Part shown: in pieces, positions 34,368 to 44,341 of the stretch | How the letters are laid out: each line of letters begins with the position of its first letter | How positions within the stretch are numbered: the first letter of the stretch is position 1 | Translations under genes and position numbers: made by a program | Assembly: GCA_963635575.1 (NCBI GenBank) | Contig: CAVHFU010000006.1 | Location: 1 to 52,723 of the forward strand | DNA length: 52,723 nucleotides | DNA from: RGIG9151 sp963635575 | GTDB taxonomy: Bacteria; Bacillota; Clostridia; TANB77; RGIG9151 | Reading direction: 5' to 3' | The notes under the pieces: generated by a model | Database searches by the model: none | The model's input: the letters and a program-made list of their open reading frames with translations, nothing else | Told to the model about the DNA's origin: nothing

Positions 34368-37307
34368 TTAGTAAGGCTTTTCATATATATATTTATTAGG
34401 GTCTATTAATTTACCATCAGGACCAATTACTTCCAAATGCATATGTGGGCCTGTACTATTTCCAGAATTGCCACTTTCCATTATTTGGGTTCCGGCAGAA
34501 ACTGTATCACCTTGCTTAACATTAAACACACCATTTCCATGACCGTATCTCGATCTAGAACCATCTGGGTGTGTAACCTCTACATAGTATCCATATCCGG
34601 AGCTAGGACCCGCATAAGTAACTGTGCCTTCGCGTATAGCGAGTACAGGAGTACCTATCGGTACGGAGTAGTCTATACCTCTATGGTATTCGCTAGTTCC
34701 ATATTTATCTATTATCCATTGAGGATAGCGTTCCATAAAGTTCATTGTAACGGTAACATTATTAGCAGCAACCGGGAAAGAACCGCCGGAGGATGTAAGA
34801 TAAGTAGTAGTAGAATAGGTGTAAGATGGGGAGCCGGCAGAAGCGTTATTATTTGATAAATAGCTACTAGTAGCAGTATTGTAAGAATAAATTCCAGATG
34901 AATAAGCTTTAGTTGAACCAATGTTGAAAGTTGCTTCAGTTTGCCATGTGCTATCTAGTCCAGAAGGTGAGTAAATATTTTCATCACCCTCTACTGGATC
35001 AACTCCTGTTGCAGTTTTGAATAATGCAAAAAATTTATCCTTGTCATCAATATTATATCTTTTTAGTAAGTTTGAACTTTCTTCCCAATCTTGTTCATCT
35101 AATTGTCTGGATTGAACACCTGTACATTTTAATATAGCAGTATTGCCAGTAGTAACTAAGTCAAAAGTGTAGTTTGCATACCAAGTTTCAAGAATAGGGA
35201 TGTACCTTATTTCTTTACCATTAAAAGTTTTAGCGGTAAGCTCTGGCGGATCTTTCCAAATGGATATTGTGTCACATGCAATTTCATATACTAATGAAGA
35301 ATTAACGGTAGATGTTGCCAAAGATACATAAGTCGCTAAGTCTGTTATTGTGGAAAATTGCTCAAAAAACTCATCTGTATAGTATACATCAGGTAAAGAA
35401 TAATTATTTCCTATCGCTTTTCTTCTCATATCTGTGACTTGCATAATGTATTGTCTATAAGCTTGCATATATGTAAGAATTTCTAACTTTGCTAATTGTT
35501 CCTGTAAGGTATGGAAATCTTTAATTATCTCTTCATTGTGTTCATGATTTTTTAAAATATATGTGACTGTATCTGTATCAAATCTTTGATCTCCTATAAA
35601 TAATGATGTGTTTTCAAATAAATCTCTTAGAGATACGTCATCTTCAAACAGATTTGAATTAGGATTAAAAATTCGGTATTTTTTATCCAAATTTTCTGTT
35701 ATCTCATTGACGAATTTTACCATTTCAGAATCGTTGTTAAATCTTTGTTTAATGACAGTAGCTTTTTTTCTTTCTTCCTCAGATAATTTCCCAAGGTCTT
35801 TTTCTAAAACATTATCTAGTACTTCTTGAAATATCGGAATGTGTCTGCTATCCATGCCAAAGTATGGTAGTCTTCCTGCATTTGTCACATGCTCGTCTTT
35901 AGGAAAATCTTCTGGTCTTGAAGTTGTAGCTGCATCTTTCAATTTGCTCACTGAGTAATTTTCTGACATTATTGAAAGAATATAAAGTGAGCCATTTGTG
36001 TCTCTATAAAGTTCTCCGGCTTCAATTGCAGCTTTGTATTCTGGGTATTTAACTTTTATTAATGCATCATCAAGAATGTCAGTTAGGTAAGACTTAGGAT
36101 TTGCAAGGTCAGTATTTTCCTGTATTATTTCTATAAAGTTTCTGTCTTTTTCTTCTTCACGTACTTCATTAGAACCAAAGATTGATGAAAAAGTCATACA
36201 TATTAGTAATATTGGCAAAATCAATGACCATATTGAAACAATACATGATGTGCACATGCAAGTGCCACAACATCTTTTGCCCTTTTTGCCAATTTCAGTT
36301 TGGCCAACAGTACTGTCAATTGCACCAATTCCAGTTGAAACAGCAGAACCTACTCCAGGTGCAACAGCATCTAGAAGTTGAGCCGCCCCTTTTACACCTT
36401 CTACGGCAAGTTGACCGGCAGCCGCTTCAGGATCGTCTTTAGCGTCTTTTAACGCATTAGCTGCTCCTAATACTGCACCTGCACCACCTGCTGCAGTGCC
36501 AGCAGCATTGCCGGCAGCATTTGCAGCATTGCCAACAGCATTTTTAGCAGCATCACCAGTAGCATTTTTAGCAACATCACCGGCAGCGTTTTTTGCAACA
36601 TCACCGGCAGCGTTTTTTGCAGCATCACCAGTAGCATTTTTTGCAATATCACCGGCAACATCAGGTTTTTTATCCATATTTCTAGCGTTATCAATTATAG
36701 ATTTATCGGTATCTTTTCCAGAAGGGGTAGAAGAAGAGTCATTAGACTTTGGTTGCTCTTTAGCATTAGAATCAGTTTTATCTTTTAAGCTGTCATTATC
36801 TTTTTTATTTGAATTTATAGAATTGTTGTCCTTATCATCATTACTATGGGGGTCGGAGTTATTATCATTTTCATTGCTACTAGATTTATCCTCAGGCTCG
36901 TTGTCTTGTTTGTTATCGTCACTTTGTTCATCTTTAGAATCCTCGTCTTTATTCTCTTTATCTTTTTTGCTAGATTCGTTATCATCCTCATCGTCAAGTT
37001 CATCCATAACGTCCTCTTCGTCATCATCATCAAGTTCATCCATGACGTCCTTTTCGTCATCATCGTCAAGTTCATCCATAACGTCCTCTTCGTCATCATC
37101 AAGCTCATCCATATCATCATTCACAGTATTAGAAGGAAGATTAGCAATGGTATTGTCGATTTCTTCTTTTAGTTTCTTAAATTTATCATGAAAGTTATTT
37201 AGCTTATTATCATCCGCAAAGAAATTTATAGGTATCCTAAAAAGAGAAAGAAGTTCTTCTTTCTCTTTTCTAGAAATATTATGTTTTGTAATATTGTCAT
37301 TATGCAT
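34368..37307 (-). CDS. Large membrane M23 peptidase with acidic and Ala-rich cytoplasmic repeats (secretion locus)
   Basis: Likely the wall-opening hydrolase of the secretion-like apparatus. From the N-terminus: a short helical region; Asp/Glu repeats built on VMDELDDDD (about 65-110); a long Ser/Asn/Asp/Lys disordered segment (to about 210); seven-residue AKNA/GD repeats (about 216-270) of amphipathic, LEA-like character; a basic stop KKGKR with a Cys cluster (CCGTCMCTSC); one membrane helix (about 350-375); an extracellular helical region; and a C-terminal M23 domain (about 865-979) with H-R-G-I-D and GPHMHLEV zinc motifs intact. The membrane helix places about 345 acidic residues in the cytoplasm, unusual for a wall hydrolase. 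GAGGTG precedes ATG 37307. Confidence 0.85.
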   Translation of the reverse strand: MHNDNITKHNISRKEKEELLSLFRIPINFFADDNKLNNFHDKFKKLKEEIDNTIANLPSNTVNDDMDELDDDEEDVMDELDDDDEKDVMDELDDDDEEDVMDELDDEDDNESSKKDKENKDEDSKDEQSDDNKQDNEPEDKSSSNENDNNSDPHSNDDKDNNSINSNKKDNDSLKDKTDSNAKEQPKSNDSSSTPSGKDTDKSIIDNARNMDKKPDVAGDIAKNATGDAAKNAAGDVAKNAAGDVAKNATGDAAKNAVGNAANAAGNAAGTAAGGAGAVLGAANALKDAKDDPEAAAGQLAVEGVKGAAQLLDAVAPGVGSAVSTGIGAIDSTVGQTEIGKKGKRCCGTCMCTSCIVSIWSLILPILLICMTFSSIFGSNEVREEEKDRNFIEIIQENTDLANPKSYLTDILDDALIKVKYPEYKAAIEAGELYRDTNGSLYILSIMSENYSVSKLKDAATTSRPEDFPKDEHVTNAGRLPYFGMDSRHIPIFQEVLDNVLEKDLGKLSEEERKKATVIKQRFNNDSEMVKFVNEITENLDKKYRIFNPNSNLFEDDVSLRDLFENTSLFIGDQRFDTDTVTYILKNHEHNEEIIKDFHTLQEQLAKLEILTYMQAYRQYIMQVTDMRRKAIGNNYSLPDVYYTDEFFEQFSTITDLATYVSLATSTVNSSLVYEIACDTISIWKDPPELTAKTFNGKEIRYIPILETWYANYTFDLVTTGNTAILKCTGVQSRQLDEQDWEESSNLLKRYNIDDKDKFFALFKTATGVDPVEGDENIYSPSGLDSTWQTEATFNIGSTKAYSSGIYSYNTATSSYLSNNNASAGSPSYTYSTTTYLTSSGGSFPVAANNVTVTMNFMERYPQWIIDKYGTSEYHRGIDYSVPIGTPVLAIREGTVTYAGPSSGYGYYVEVTHPDGSRSRYGHGNGVFNVKQGDTVSAGTQIMESGNSGNSTGPHMHLEVIGPDGKLIDPNKYIYEKPY

Positions 37308-37321
37308 GTTACTTCACCTCG

Positions 37322-40300
37322 TTATTTTCCGAGTAGTTTTTCAATAAGCTTAGCATCATTTTTATTATCCCTTGAATGATTTGTAAGCCTAAATCTACTA
37401 AACATATCAATACTAGCGAATGGTGTTGAAGTTATTTTTAAGTCATTGCCATTATCTGCTTCAACAGTAAATTGAGTCGGCATATCTGTAACAGAAGACA
37501 TACCTTCTTTTACAAATAATACGGTATTAGTAGCATTATCTATAATGGCACAAATATCTGAATTCTTTATTACTGTAAATTTTGTATGTGTTAATTTATC
37601 GGGTTTTATGTATGATTGAAGGTCGCTAAGTGTAAAGTCATTAAATTCTTCAGTATAATTGCTCTGGGTATTTGAAGTTTGTTCTTCAAAAGAATACGCA
37701 AGTTCTTCATCAGAACGTAACAATGTAATATTTCCACCGTCATCAACAGTTATATTACCAGCATAAGTAGCATTAATATCCCCACCTGTGTTAATGTCAG
37801 ATTTGAAAGTAAAGGTTTTACCGGGATCACCATTAGCAGTAAATGTTACCATTGATTTTTGGGTATTAGGATCGATAGGAGAGACTTTAAAAGTTCCGAG
37901 TGTTTGGGTTGAAGTACCTAATAGCTGAGAAATATTAGTTGATGCGTTAGATACATTTACATTAGTAGCGATTTTTCCTTCTTGCTGAGCATAAGCAACA
38001 GTTGTAGCATGAGGCGAAACAACATGCTCTTCTGCCATAAGCTGATTACATGTATTTATGAAATGTTGTTTTTCAGTGGTTGTACTATTAGTTAAAAATG
38101 TTTGTAAGTTCTGTGAAGTAAGTGATGATATTTTTCCTTCAGTAGCATTATTTATAGCAAAGTCAATACTCTTTTGAGAAATCATTCCATCAGTAGTTAT
38201 ACTAGATATTGTTTCGTCAGCACGGGTATTTATATCTAATTTATTTGCACTAGCAATCCTAAATGTCTCACTGCCAACTTTTTGCTGAATTTTAGTAGAA
38301 ATATTTTTTAACGCATTATCATCAACAGCGCCATTTTCAATTGCTGCATAACTTACTCCATATTCTGCGCACACGTTAGTTACAGATGTTTTAGAACCAT
38401 TAGCATATAAATGCTTGATAGCATCTAACGTAGATGCTTTTGAAGAACTATTATTAGGATCGAAGTTCAAGCTTTGCTGTAGGTCTACAATGCTGGTATT
38501 TAAGTTAGATAGTTGTTCAGTAGTTAAGCAATTTCTTATATCATCTGTACTATTTATACGCTTCTCGGCAGAAGAATACATCTTTGTTGAATGGCGGGCA
38601 AGCATATTGTGATTTACCAATTCTAAGGCATCAGTTGTTTTTACATGAGCAGAATAGTGTTCTGCCATATCTTTTTTCTCATTTTTTAAGAAATCTCTAT
38701 ATTCCTTAGAATCCTTCCTAAATGCACCGTTATCAGCCATAGTATCAGCTAATTTGGTAGCACGTTTTTCAAGGTCAATTTTAAATTCTTCATTAGACTC
38801 ACCGGCATTTTGCCAAATAATCTTTTCACTTGCTTTAGAGTTAGCCAAAGCAGAAATGTGGTATAGCTTTCCGCCATCACGTATATCTTGTAAGTACATT
38901 CCGTCTTTTGTAACACTCTTTTTAAAGTTGTTCCAATTAATTTTTTTAGAAGGATCTCTAGGGTCAAAGCCGCCCATTATGCTTTGAATTTCGTCATAGT
39001 CTTCATCGAGATATGTGATATTAGGGTCATCATAGTTTAACCCATAACTTAATCCCTTTCGTCTTGCAGCAATTCTTCTTTTAATTAAATCTTTACTTTC
39101 CTTAGAATTATTTATAGCCTCTTTATTTATGCCTAAAACTTCAGACATTTGTTTCTTTTGAGCTTCACTTAATTTACTTAAGTCGCCTTCAGACCATTTC
39201 TCTACTTCGTCTAACTCAGGAGATTCTAATGGTTTACCAGCATGAATGAAATCATGAGCCGTATTACCGAGTGCATTTCCAATAGCAGCATAACTAATTG
39301 AATTTTGAGTTATATTTCCTAACAACTCGCCGGCGGATGTAGTTGTAGCTAAAGCGAGTCCTGCTCCGAAAGACCCACCAACAATACCAGAGCCCACTTT
39401 TAATTTGTGAGCCTTTTTGGCATCTTTTATGGAAGTATGTCCTGTTAACTCCTTCATTTTCTTTTTATATTTAGCACTAGAAGCAAGCCCTTCAGAGAAC
39501 TCTTTTTCAGCTGTAGTCCTAGCCTTTGCTGCTTCATTTTTTGACTTTCCAGCGTTAAGGGCATCTTTATATGCTTTTTCACCACGTTTATTAATTATAT
39601 CTTTAGTAAAAGATTCAGCGTTTTTCATGGATAATGCTCTTTTTCTCATATCCACTAAGGAGCTTCCCAAATTTTGTAATGTTTTTACTGCCATACCGGC
39701 ATGAGCTACGCTACCAGCAATACCGCCATTACCAGGTCCCATGCTTGAATTAATTTGGAATAACGATTTTATTTGTTTTTCTCCAATAGGTATTAATGCT
39801 AATGATAACAATGCCAATATCGCATTTAAAAAAGGAATGTTAAATATGCTCGCATTAAACATATAAGCTATGAGCATTAATAAAAAAGCATGTATAGGTT
39901 GAACAAATACGTTAACTGTAAATTCTTTTAGCCAAATTCCAAAAGTTTGAGCACGTCTATCTCCTATTTTATCAAAAACATATGATAAAACAACTAAAGG
40001 GAATAATACAATAAGTAATGCTACTGTAATAAGACGTTTAAAGTAGGTAAATGTTATTATAAGTCCAAATACTATTAATACAAGAAGAGATATTACAGCG
40101 AAAAAGACATTAAATGACTGAAGTCCAGGGAAAACAGTACCGATAATTCCACCAGCTCCCGCATTTACTCCTAGCATCTCTAAAATTTTAGTGGTTACAA
40201 CGTTGTCACCACCGCCTAATGCTCCTTGACCTGTTTTGGCAAAGGCAGTAGTGATAGTGTCTGAACACCAAATTATAAGAGCCATAACCCAGTGGAATGC

Positions 40301-40834
40301 AAATAATAGTAATAAACCCGTTAGCCAATATTGAAGAAGCACCTTATAATGAGCTTTTTGCTTACCTATAGAAGATAAAATCATTCGAATGCCTAAATAA
40401 ACTAAAATTATTATATAAAATGCCGCTACCATATATCTTAAGGCATTATAACAAGAACCTACTATATCTCTAAAGCTTCCAGCAATACCTGTGGTTGCAT
40501 CATCGAAAAAAGTTATTTGGAAATCGTTTTGTAGCCCCCATATACTAGCTTCTATAGTAGGGAAAAAGGATACAACAGTATCCAAAGATTTTCGAAAAAG
40601 GTCCGAAATATCTTCAATCATATCTATAAAGATTTGAGTGAAAGCACTAGGATTACCAGAACTGGTATCTTTTTGCTCAGCTGCGCTCCCACCTCTATCA
40701 ACTGAAAAGTTAGGGTCAAAAGTATCAGTTGGATTTACTTTATCTAGACCTTCTATAAGTGTTGTTGCATAAGAGGGAAGAGTAAAGCTAAATATTAAAA
40801 TAAAAGTTAAAAATATTGCTACAAATTTTTTCAA
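37322..40834 (-). CDS. VirB6/TrbL-like polytopic membrane protein with an 800-residue tail
   Basis: The probable inner-membrane channel component of the type IV-like system. A signal peptide (1-24, ending SYATT) is followed by an extracellular segment and about six to eight membrane helices between about 130 and 350, the TrbL/VirB6 pattern, including a conserved-looking KEFTVNVFVQPIHAFLLMLI stretch. Residues about 360-1170 form a long hydrophilic extension, first Lys/Ala-rich helices with a Gly-rich hydrophobic patch at about 480-520, then Ser/Thr/Asn-rich sequence. The start is TTG 40834 (MKKFVAIFL), with GGAGGG six bases upstream. The gene lies between the VirB4 ATPase and M23 peptidase genes, as in Gram-positive conjugation operons. 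Confidence 0.8.
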   Translation of the reverse strand: MKKFVAIFLTFILIFSFTLPSYATTLIEGLDKVNPTDTFDPNFSVDRGGSAAEQKDTSSGNPSAFTQIFIDMIEDISDLFRKSLDTVVSFFPTIEASIWGLQNDFQITFFDDATTGIAGSFRDIVGSCYNALRYMVAAFYIIILVYLGIRMILSSIGKQKAHYKVLLQYWLTGLLLLFAFHWVMALIIWCSDTITTAFAKTGQGALGGGDNVVTTKILEMLGVNAGAGGIIGTVFPGLQSFNVFFAVISLLVLIVFGLIITFTYFKRLITVALLIVLFPLVVLSYVFDKIGDRRAQTFGIWLKEFTVNVFVQPIHAFLLMLIAYMFNASIFNIPFLNAILALLSLALIPIGEKQIKSLFQINSSMGPGNGGIAGSVAHAGMAVKTLQNLGSSLVDMRKRALSMKNAESFTKDIINKRGEKAYKDALNAGKSKNEAAKARTTAEKEFSEGLASSAKYKKKMKELTGHTSIKDAKKAHKLKVGSGIVGGSFGAGLALATTTSAGELLGNITQNSISYAAIGNALGNTAHDFIHAGKPLESPELDEVEKWSEGDLSKLSEAQKKQMSEVLGINKEAINNSKESKDLIKRRIAARRKGLSYGLNYDDPNITYLDEDYDEIQSIMGGFDPRDPSKKINWNNFKKSVTKDGMYLQDIRDGGKLYHISALANSKASEKIIWQNAGESNEEFKIDLEKRATKLADTMADNGAFRKDSKEYRDFLKNEKKDMAEHYSAHVKTTDALELVNHNMLARHSTKMYSSAEKRINSTDDIRNCLTTEQLSNLNTSIVDLQQSLNFDPNNSSSKASTLDAIKHLYANGSKTSVTNVCAEYGVSYAAIENGAVDDNALKNISTKIQQKVGSETFRIASANKLDINTRADETISSITTDGMISQKSIDFAINNATEGKISSLTSQNLQTFLTNSTTTEKQHFINTCNQLMAEEHVVSPHATTVAYAQQEGKIATNVNVSNASTNISQLLGTSTQTLGTFKVSPIDPNTQKSMVTFTANGDPGKTFTFKSDINTGGDINATYAGNITVDDGGNITLLRSDEELAYSFEEQTSNTQSNYTEEFNDFTLSDLQSYIKPDKLTHTKFTVIKNSDICAIIDNATNTVLFVKEGMSSVTDMPTQFTVEADNGNDLKITSTPFASIDMFSRFRLTNHSRDNKNDAKLIEKLLGK

Positions 40835-40851
40835 AATAATCCCTCCATAAT

Positions 40852-42858
40852 TTAAGAATTAGCTTCAAGCTTTTTCTTTTCGCGTTCCGCGATTTTTTGC
40901 ATGTTAGTTTCAACAAAGTCGAATTCTTTCTCAGTCGGTGTGATTTGAAGTATCGCAGTAGCAGAACCAACTTTAAGAAGTCCGTATCCTCTTGAACAAG
41001 TAGTCAAGAAGGAAGCTTCTCCGGAACTTAGCTTAAATACTTCTTTTATATATTCAATTTCAGCTTTATCTTGAGCTAAGAATAACTTAGTATCAGAAGA
41101 TGTAAGTACGGCTTGTACGTCTTTAGTCTCATAGAAGTCTTGGAACTTTTGAGATACAACGGCAAGAGAAACATTTCTTTTTCTAGCACGTCTAGCCATA
41201 GTATTTAAGAAATCAACCGCTTCAGGAAAAGGAAGCATCATCCATGCTTCATCAATAATAACACGCTTTTTCTTAGCAGCTAATTTATCTTCACTATTTT
41301 TCTTAACATATTTTTCCCAAATCCATGATAAAAGAATTTGTTGAGCCAAAGGTCTAGCAAATCTTTCCTCTAATTGGGAAATATCTAAATTTATAAAAGG
41401 TATGTTATCTAAAAGCTTAAATGTAGACTGACCATCAAAGTAACTCATCTGACCATTATACTTTCTAACATACTGCTTCATAACTTTAACTAGATAACTG
41501 TAATGGAACTGATAATCCGGGTTGGTATTTTCCTCAGCCTTAGAACAAACTCTAGCATACCAAGAAGTAATAGTAGGCATAGGTTTTCTAGGCCTAACCA
41601 AAGCTCCATCCTCAAATTCAGCTTGAGCTTCGTAATCGATTAACGATTCAGGGTCACTAGTAATACCAGCAGCCCAATATTCTTCAGCAACACACTCGGA
41701 AATAATTTGCTTTGTAAGTTCGTTAACTTCTGTGCTCTTGGTAGAACCACGCGCCATAGTAATAAGTGACTGAGTAACGTCTTCTACTTTATTTTCAACG
41801 TGAACAATGGTTCTTTCACGTCCGGTAATTTCATCTTTTATAACTTCCGGCTCAATATCAAATGGGTTTATAATAGTTTGAGAAGTAGGACTTATCACTA
41901 CATTAACCCCGTTTAATGCTTCAGCAACCGGTCCATACTCGCCTTCAGCATCTAGTGCTAGGGTTTCAATTCCCATTAAAACGGAAGAACGAGCTGTAAG
42001 TACTTTTATAGTAACACCTTTACCGGCACCGGACTTACCAAACACAACCATATTATAGTTGGTAAGGGAAGGGTGGAAGTTATCAAATAATATAGGTACT
42101 CCTGTTTGAGCATTATGTCCTAGAGGAATACCGGTGGAATGTCCGATTTCGGAAGAGGTAAAAGGGAAAACAGTAGCAACTGAACGTTTATCAAAAGTAT
42201 GTTTTCTCTTAATTAAATCTAAATTTAATGGAAGATTAGAAATAAAAGCATCTTCTTGAGCAGCCCAAGCAGTTTTTAATGTAAGTAAGTTTTTAGACAC
42301 TTCCATTGCGAGTAATTCAGACATTTTATCTAGCTCGTTTAAGTCATAAGAAGTAATAGTACAGAATATAGAAACATCATATAGCTTATTAAAGCCCGCA
42401 GCAATTTCACTTCTTAATGAGTCAGCTTCTGCAAACTTATCTCTAAGTACAGAAGAACGGTTTGTATCACCTTTTTTATCAGCCACAATAATTTCAGATT
42501 CAATATCCGCAATCATTTTATTTAAATCCTTTTGTGAAACTGATTCGGAAATAGGTTCTATGTGTATAGAAACATTTATATCGCCAAAATCATACATGGA
42601 ATTTAAGAATTCAACGAAAGTGGCCATACGAGGAACAGAAGAAACATAAAAACTTCTGCAATATTTAGTAGTTTTAGCGAAAATCTCTAAATGATTATAT
42701 GAAGTCGCATCAATTCCTGAAGGTAAAATTACATCCTTAATTGATGTGGCGTTTTTATCAAACGAACTTTTTCTACCGGTGTCATAGATGATATCATCAT
42801 CCTCTTTGCCGGCACGTAATCTAGTTTCATCAATTGTATTTAAGTAGTTAGTCTTCAT
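40852..42858 (-). CDS. VirB4-type ATPase (secretion locus)
   Basis: The motor ATPase that powers assembly and transport in type IV secretion. It has 668 residues: an N-terminal VirB4 domain (about 1-230), then the RecA-like motor. The P-loop reads FGKSGAGKG (near residue 275), with Gly where Ser/Thr normally binds Mg2+; I checked the codon (GGT). Walker B KKRVIIDEAWMML is intact, as are the VirB4-typical LDAEGEYGPVAEAL and VSQKFQDF segments. The gene begins ATG 42858 after GAAAGGAT. It is not a VirD4 coupling protein, because it has no N-terminal membrane anchor and carries VirB4-type N-terminal features. Confidence 0.92.
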   Translation of the reverse strand: MKTNYLNTIDETRLRAGKEDDDIIYDTGRKSSFDKNATSIKDVILPSGIDATSYNHLEIFAKTTKYCRSFYVSSVPRMATFVEFLNSMYDFGDINVSIHIEPISESVSQKDLNKMIADIESEIIVADKKGDTNRSSVLRDKFAEADSLRSEIAAGFNKLYDVSIFCTITSYDLNELDKMSELLAMEVSKNLLTLKTAWAAQEDAFISNLPLNLDLIKRKHTFDKRSVATVFPFTSSEIGHSTGIPLGHNAQTGVPILFDNFHPSLTNYNMVVFGKSGAGKGVTIKVLTARSSVLMGIETLALDAEGEYGPVAEALNGVNVVISPTSQTIINPFDIEPEVIKDEITGRERTIVHVENKVEDVTQSLITMARGSTKSTEVNELTKQIISECVAEEYWAAGITSDPESLIDYEAQAEFEDGALVRPRKPMPTITSWYARVCSKAEENTNPDYQFHYSYLVKVMKQYVRKYNGQMSYFDGQSTFKLLDNIPFINLDISQLEERFARPLAQQILLSWIWEKYVKKNSEDKLAAKKKRVIIDEAWMMLPFPEAVDFLNTMARRARKRNVSLAVVSQKFQDFYETKDVQAVLTSSDTKLFLAQDKAEIEYIKEVFKLSSGEASFLTTCSRGYGLLKVGSATAILQITPTEKEFDFVETNMQKIAEREKKKLEANS

Positions 42859-42900
42859 AAGAAATCTATCCTTTCTATAACTTTAATATTTATTAAAGTT

Positions 42901-43935
42901 TTATAACATAGTAGAGCTATCTACACTACCATAGTTCTCGTTATTTTCATCTTCCATTTTTCTTTCTATCTCCATTCTGATTTGTCTCTCTTTTTCTTCT
43001 TGGAGTTCACGAGCTCTACGTTCTTCTTTAGCTAAATCTTGCTTTTTAAACATTACGTCTCTAGCAGTAGTAGAAATAGATAAAATATCAGAGTCAACTA
43101 CTTTCTTTATATTAAAGATATCGGAATCATCACGATTTACAGCTATATACATAACTTCGGTAAGTTCAGTAGTATTTAGTATATGTGATTCAATACCACA
43201 AGAGTAAATACCACCCCTAATACTATCGGCACGATTCGTCAATTCTGTGTAAGCCAATTTAAACATTTCATCCGGATCAAAATTATTAATAAGCCCGAGT
43301 TCACTAACATGATAAGAAACTACAATATAATATTTTTTCTCTAATACATTTGAGTTTTGGGTTAAATAAGATATATTATCTATTAAATCTTTAGTATAAT
43401 CCAAAGCTCGTTCTTTCTTTTCTAAAAGAAATCCAACTTCTAGCAATTTATCCTCTGATGCACCTTGTGAATCTAAGGCACTAAAAGTATCAAGTAATTT
43501 ATTAAATTCATCAGTTTGTTTTTGAAGTCTATCTTTATAAGCATTTATACTTTCGTCTAGGTTTATAGTTCTACTTTGAACGTAAATTTGGATAGGGAAG
43601 CGAATGGAGTTTAAAAACTGAATGAAGCCTTCCTCAACAGCTATCTTTTCGGCCTCTGACATAAGATAATAGTTAATGCCTTCACATTCAACAACCATAG
43701 TAAATCTCTCACCATTTTCTTGAACGATCATATTATTTTTAATATCATCAAATGGTAAAAATTTCTTTATGTCTTCATATGGCATCCCATGTTTTAATTT
43801 AGGAGCATTTTCATCTTTTTTATTTTTTTCTTGCTCTTTTTTTCTAGAAAAATAAAGCATAAAGCAAAGAAAAACTATAATACAAACAATAACGGCACAT
43901 AATATAATTAAAGAGCCTTTCTCTAAGTCGGTCAT
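42901..43935 (-). CDS. Membrane-anchored VirB4 N-domain-like protein (secretion locus)
   Basis: 344 residues: one N-terminal membrane helix (about 8-29), a basic linker, a domain (about 55-270) resembling the N-terminal part of VirB4/TrbE proteins (MIVQENGERFTMVVECEGIN, FIQFLNSIRFPIQIYVQSR, then KKYYIVVSYH), and an acidic/basic coiled C-terminus (EERRARELQEEKERQIRME). There is no P-loop. I infer that it is a docking subunit that tethers the separate VirB4 ATPase, which is encoded 42 bases downstream. Similar small proteins occur beside VirB4 in some Gram-positive conjugative elements; no precise family name can be given from sequence alone. Confidence 0.75.
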   Translation of the reverse strand: MTDLEKGSLIILCAVIVCIIVFLCFMLYFSRKKEQEKNKKDENAPKLKHGMPYEDIKKFLPFDDIKNNMIVQENGERFTMVVECEGINYYLMSEAEKIAVEEGFIQFLNSIRFPIQIYVQSRTINLDESINAYKDRLQKQTDEFNKLLDTFSALDSQGASEDKLLEVGFLLEKKERALDYTKDLIDNISYLTQNSNVLEKKYYIVVSYHVSELGLINNFDPDEMFKLAYTELTNRADSIRGGIYSCGIESHILNTTELTEVMYIAVNRDDSDIFNIKKVVDSDILSISTTARDVMFKKQDLAKEERRARELQEEKERQIRMEIERKMEDENNENYGSVDSSTML

Positions 43936-43940
43936 TTGGA

Positions 43941-44288
43941 CTAACTCCTTTCAAAAATGTATATCTTTCTGTTTCTTTTGAATTTTATAACACGCTTTGC
44001 AATAGTATAAGCGGATTCTCCACCTGCTTTTTTAAGAAAATCAAAAGCGGTAGATTCAGGAAGCTTAAAAGCTCCTAAGCAATATCCGATACCGGAGAAT
44101 ATCACACAAATTCCCCAGCCTATATATTTAAATATTTCGCTTTCGCATAAGTCAGCCAATATAGTGAATAAGCCTACGAAAAACAATCCGCAAACAAATC
44201 CAATAAGAGTAAAAATAAGTGCCTCTTGAGTAAAAAACAAAAATCTATTTTCATTAGTAGCTTCACGAGGTATCATATATGTATTCAT
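43941..44288 (-). CDS. PrgI/VirB3-like small membrane protein
   Basis: 115 residues with an N-terminal MIPREATNENRFLFF stretch typical of PrgI-family proteins. Two membrane segments follow (about 25-48 and 55-75), then a basic C-terminus (IKFKRNRKIYIFERS). PrgI/VirB3 proteins sit next to VirB4 in type IV systems and connect it to the membrane complex. CGGAGGTGAATAA precedes the ATG, and the next gene begins five bases after its stop. Confidence 0.8.
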   Translation of the reverse strand: MNTYMIPREATNENRFLFFTQEALIFTLIGFVCGLFFVGLFTILADLCESEIFKYIGWGICVIFSGIGYCLGAFKLPESTAFDFLKKAGGESAYTIAKRVIKFKRNRKIYIFERS

Positions 44289-44341
44289 TTATTCACCTCC
44301 GATTATATATGGATAAAGGATATGAATCCATATCCCTAAAA

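Noticed and set aside
36496..37191. Plus-strand Ala/Ser-rich frame opposite the acidic and Ala repeats
   Set aside because: Antisense shadow of the repeat region of the M23 protein on the minus strand.
40852..42858. VirD4/TcpA coupling protein
   Set aside because: No N-terminal membrane helices; the N-domain and motif set fit VirB4, so no coupling protein is called in the window.
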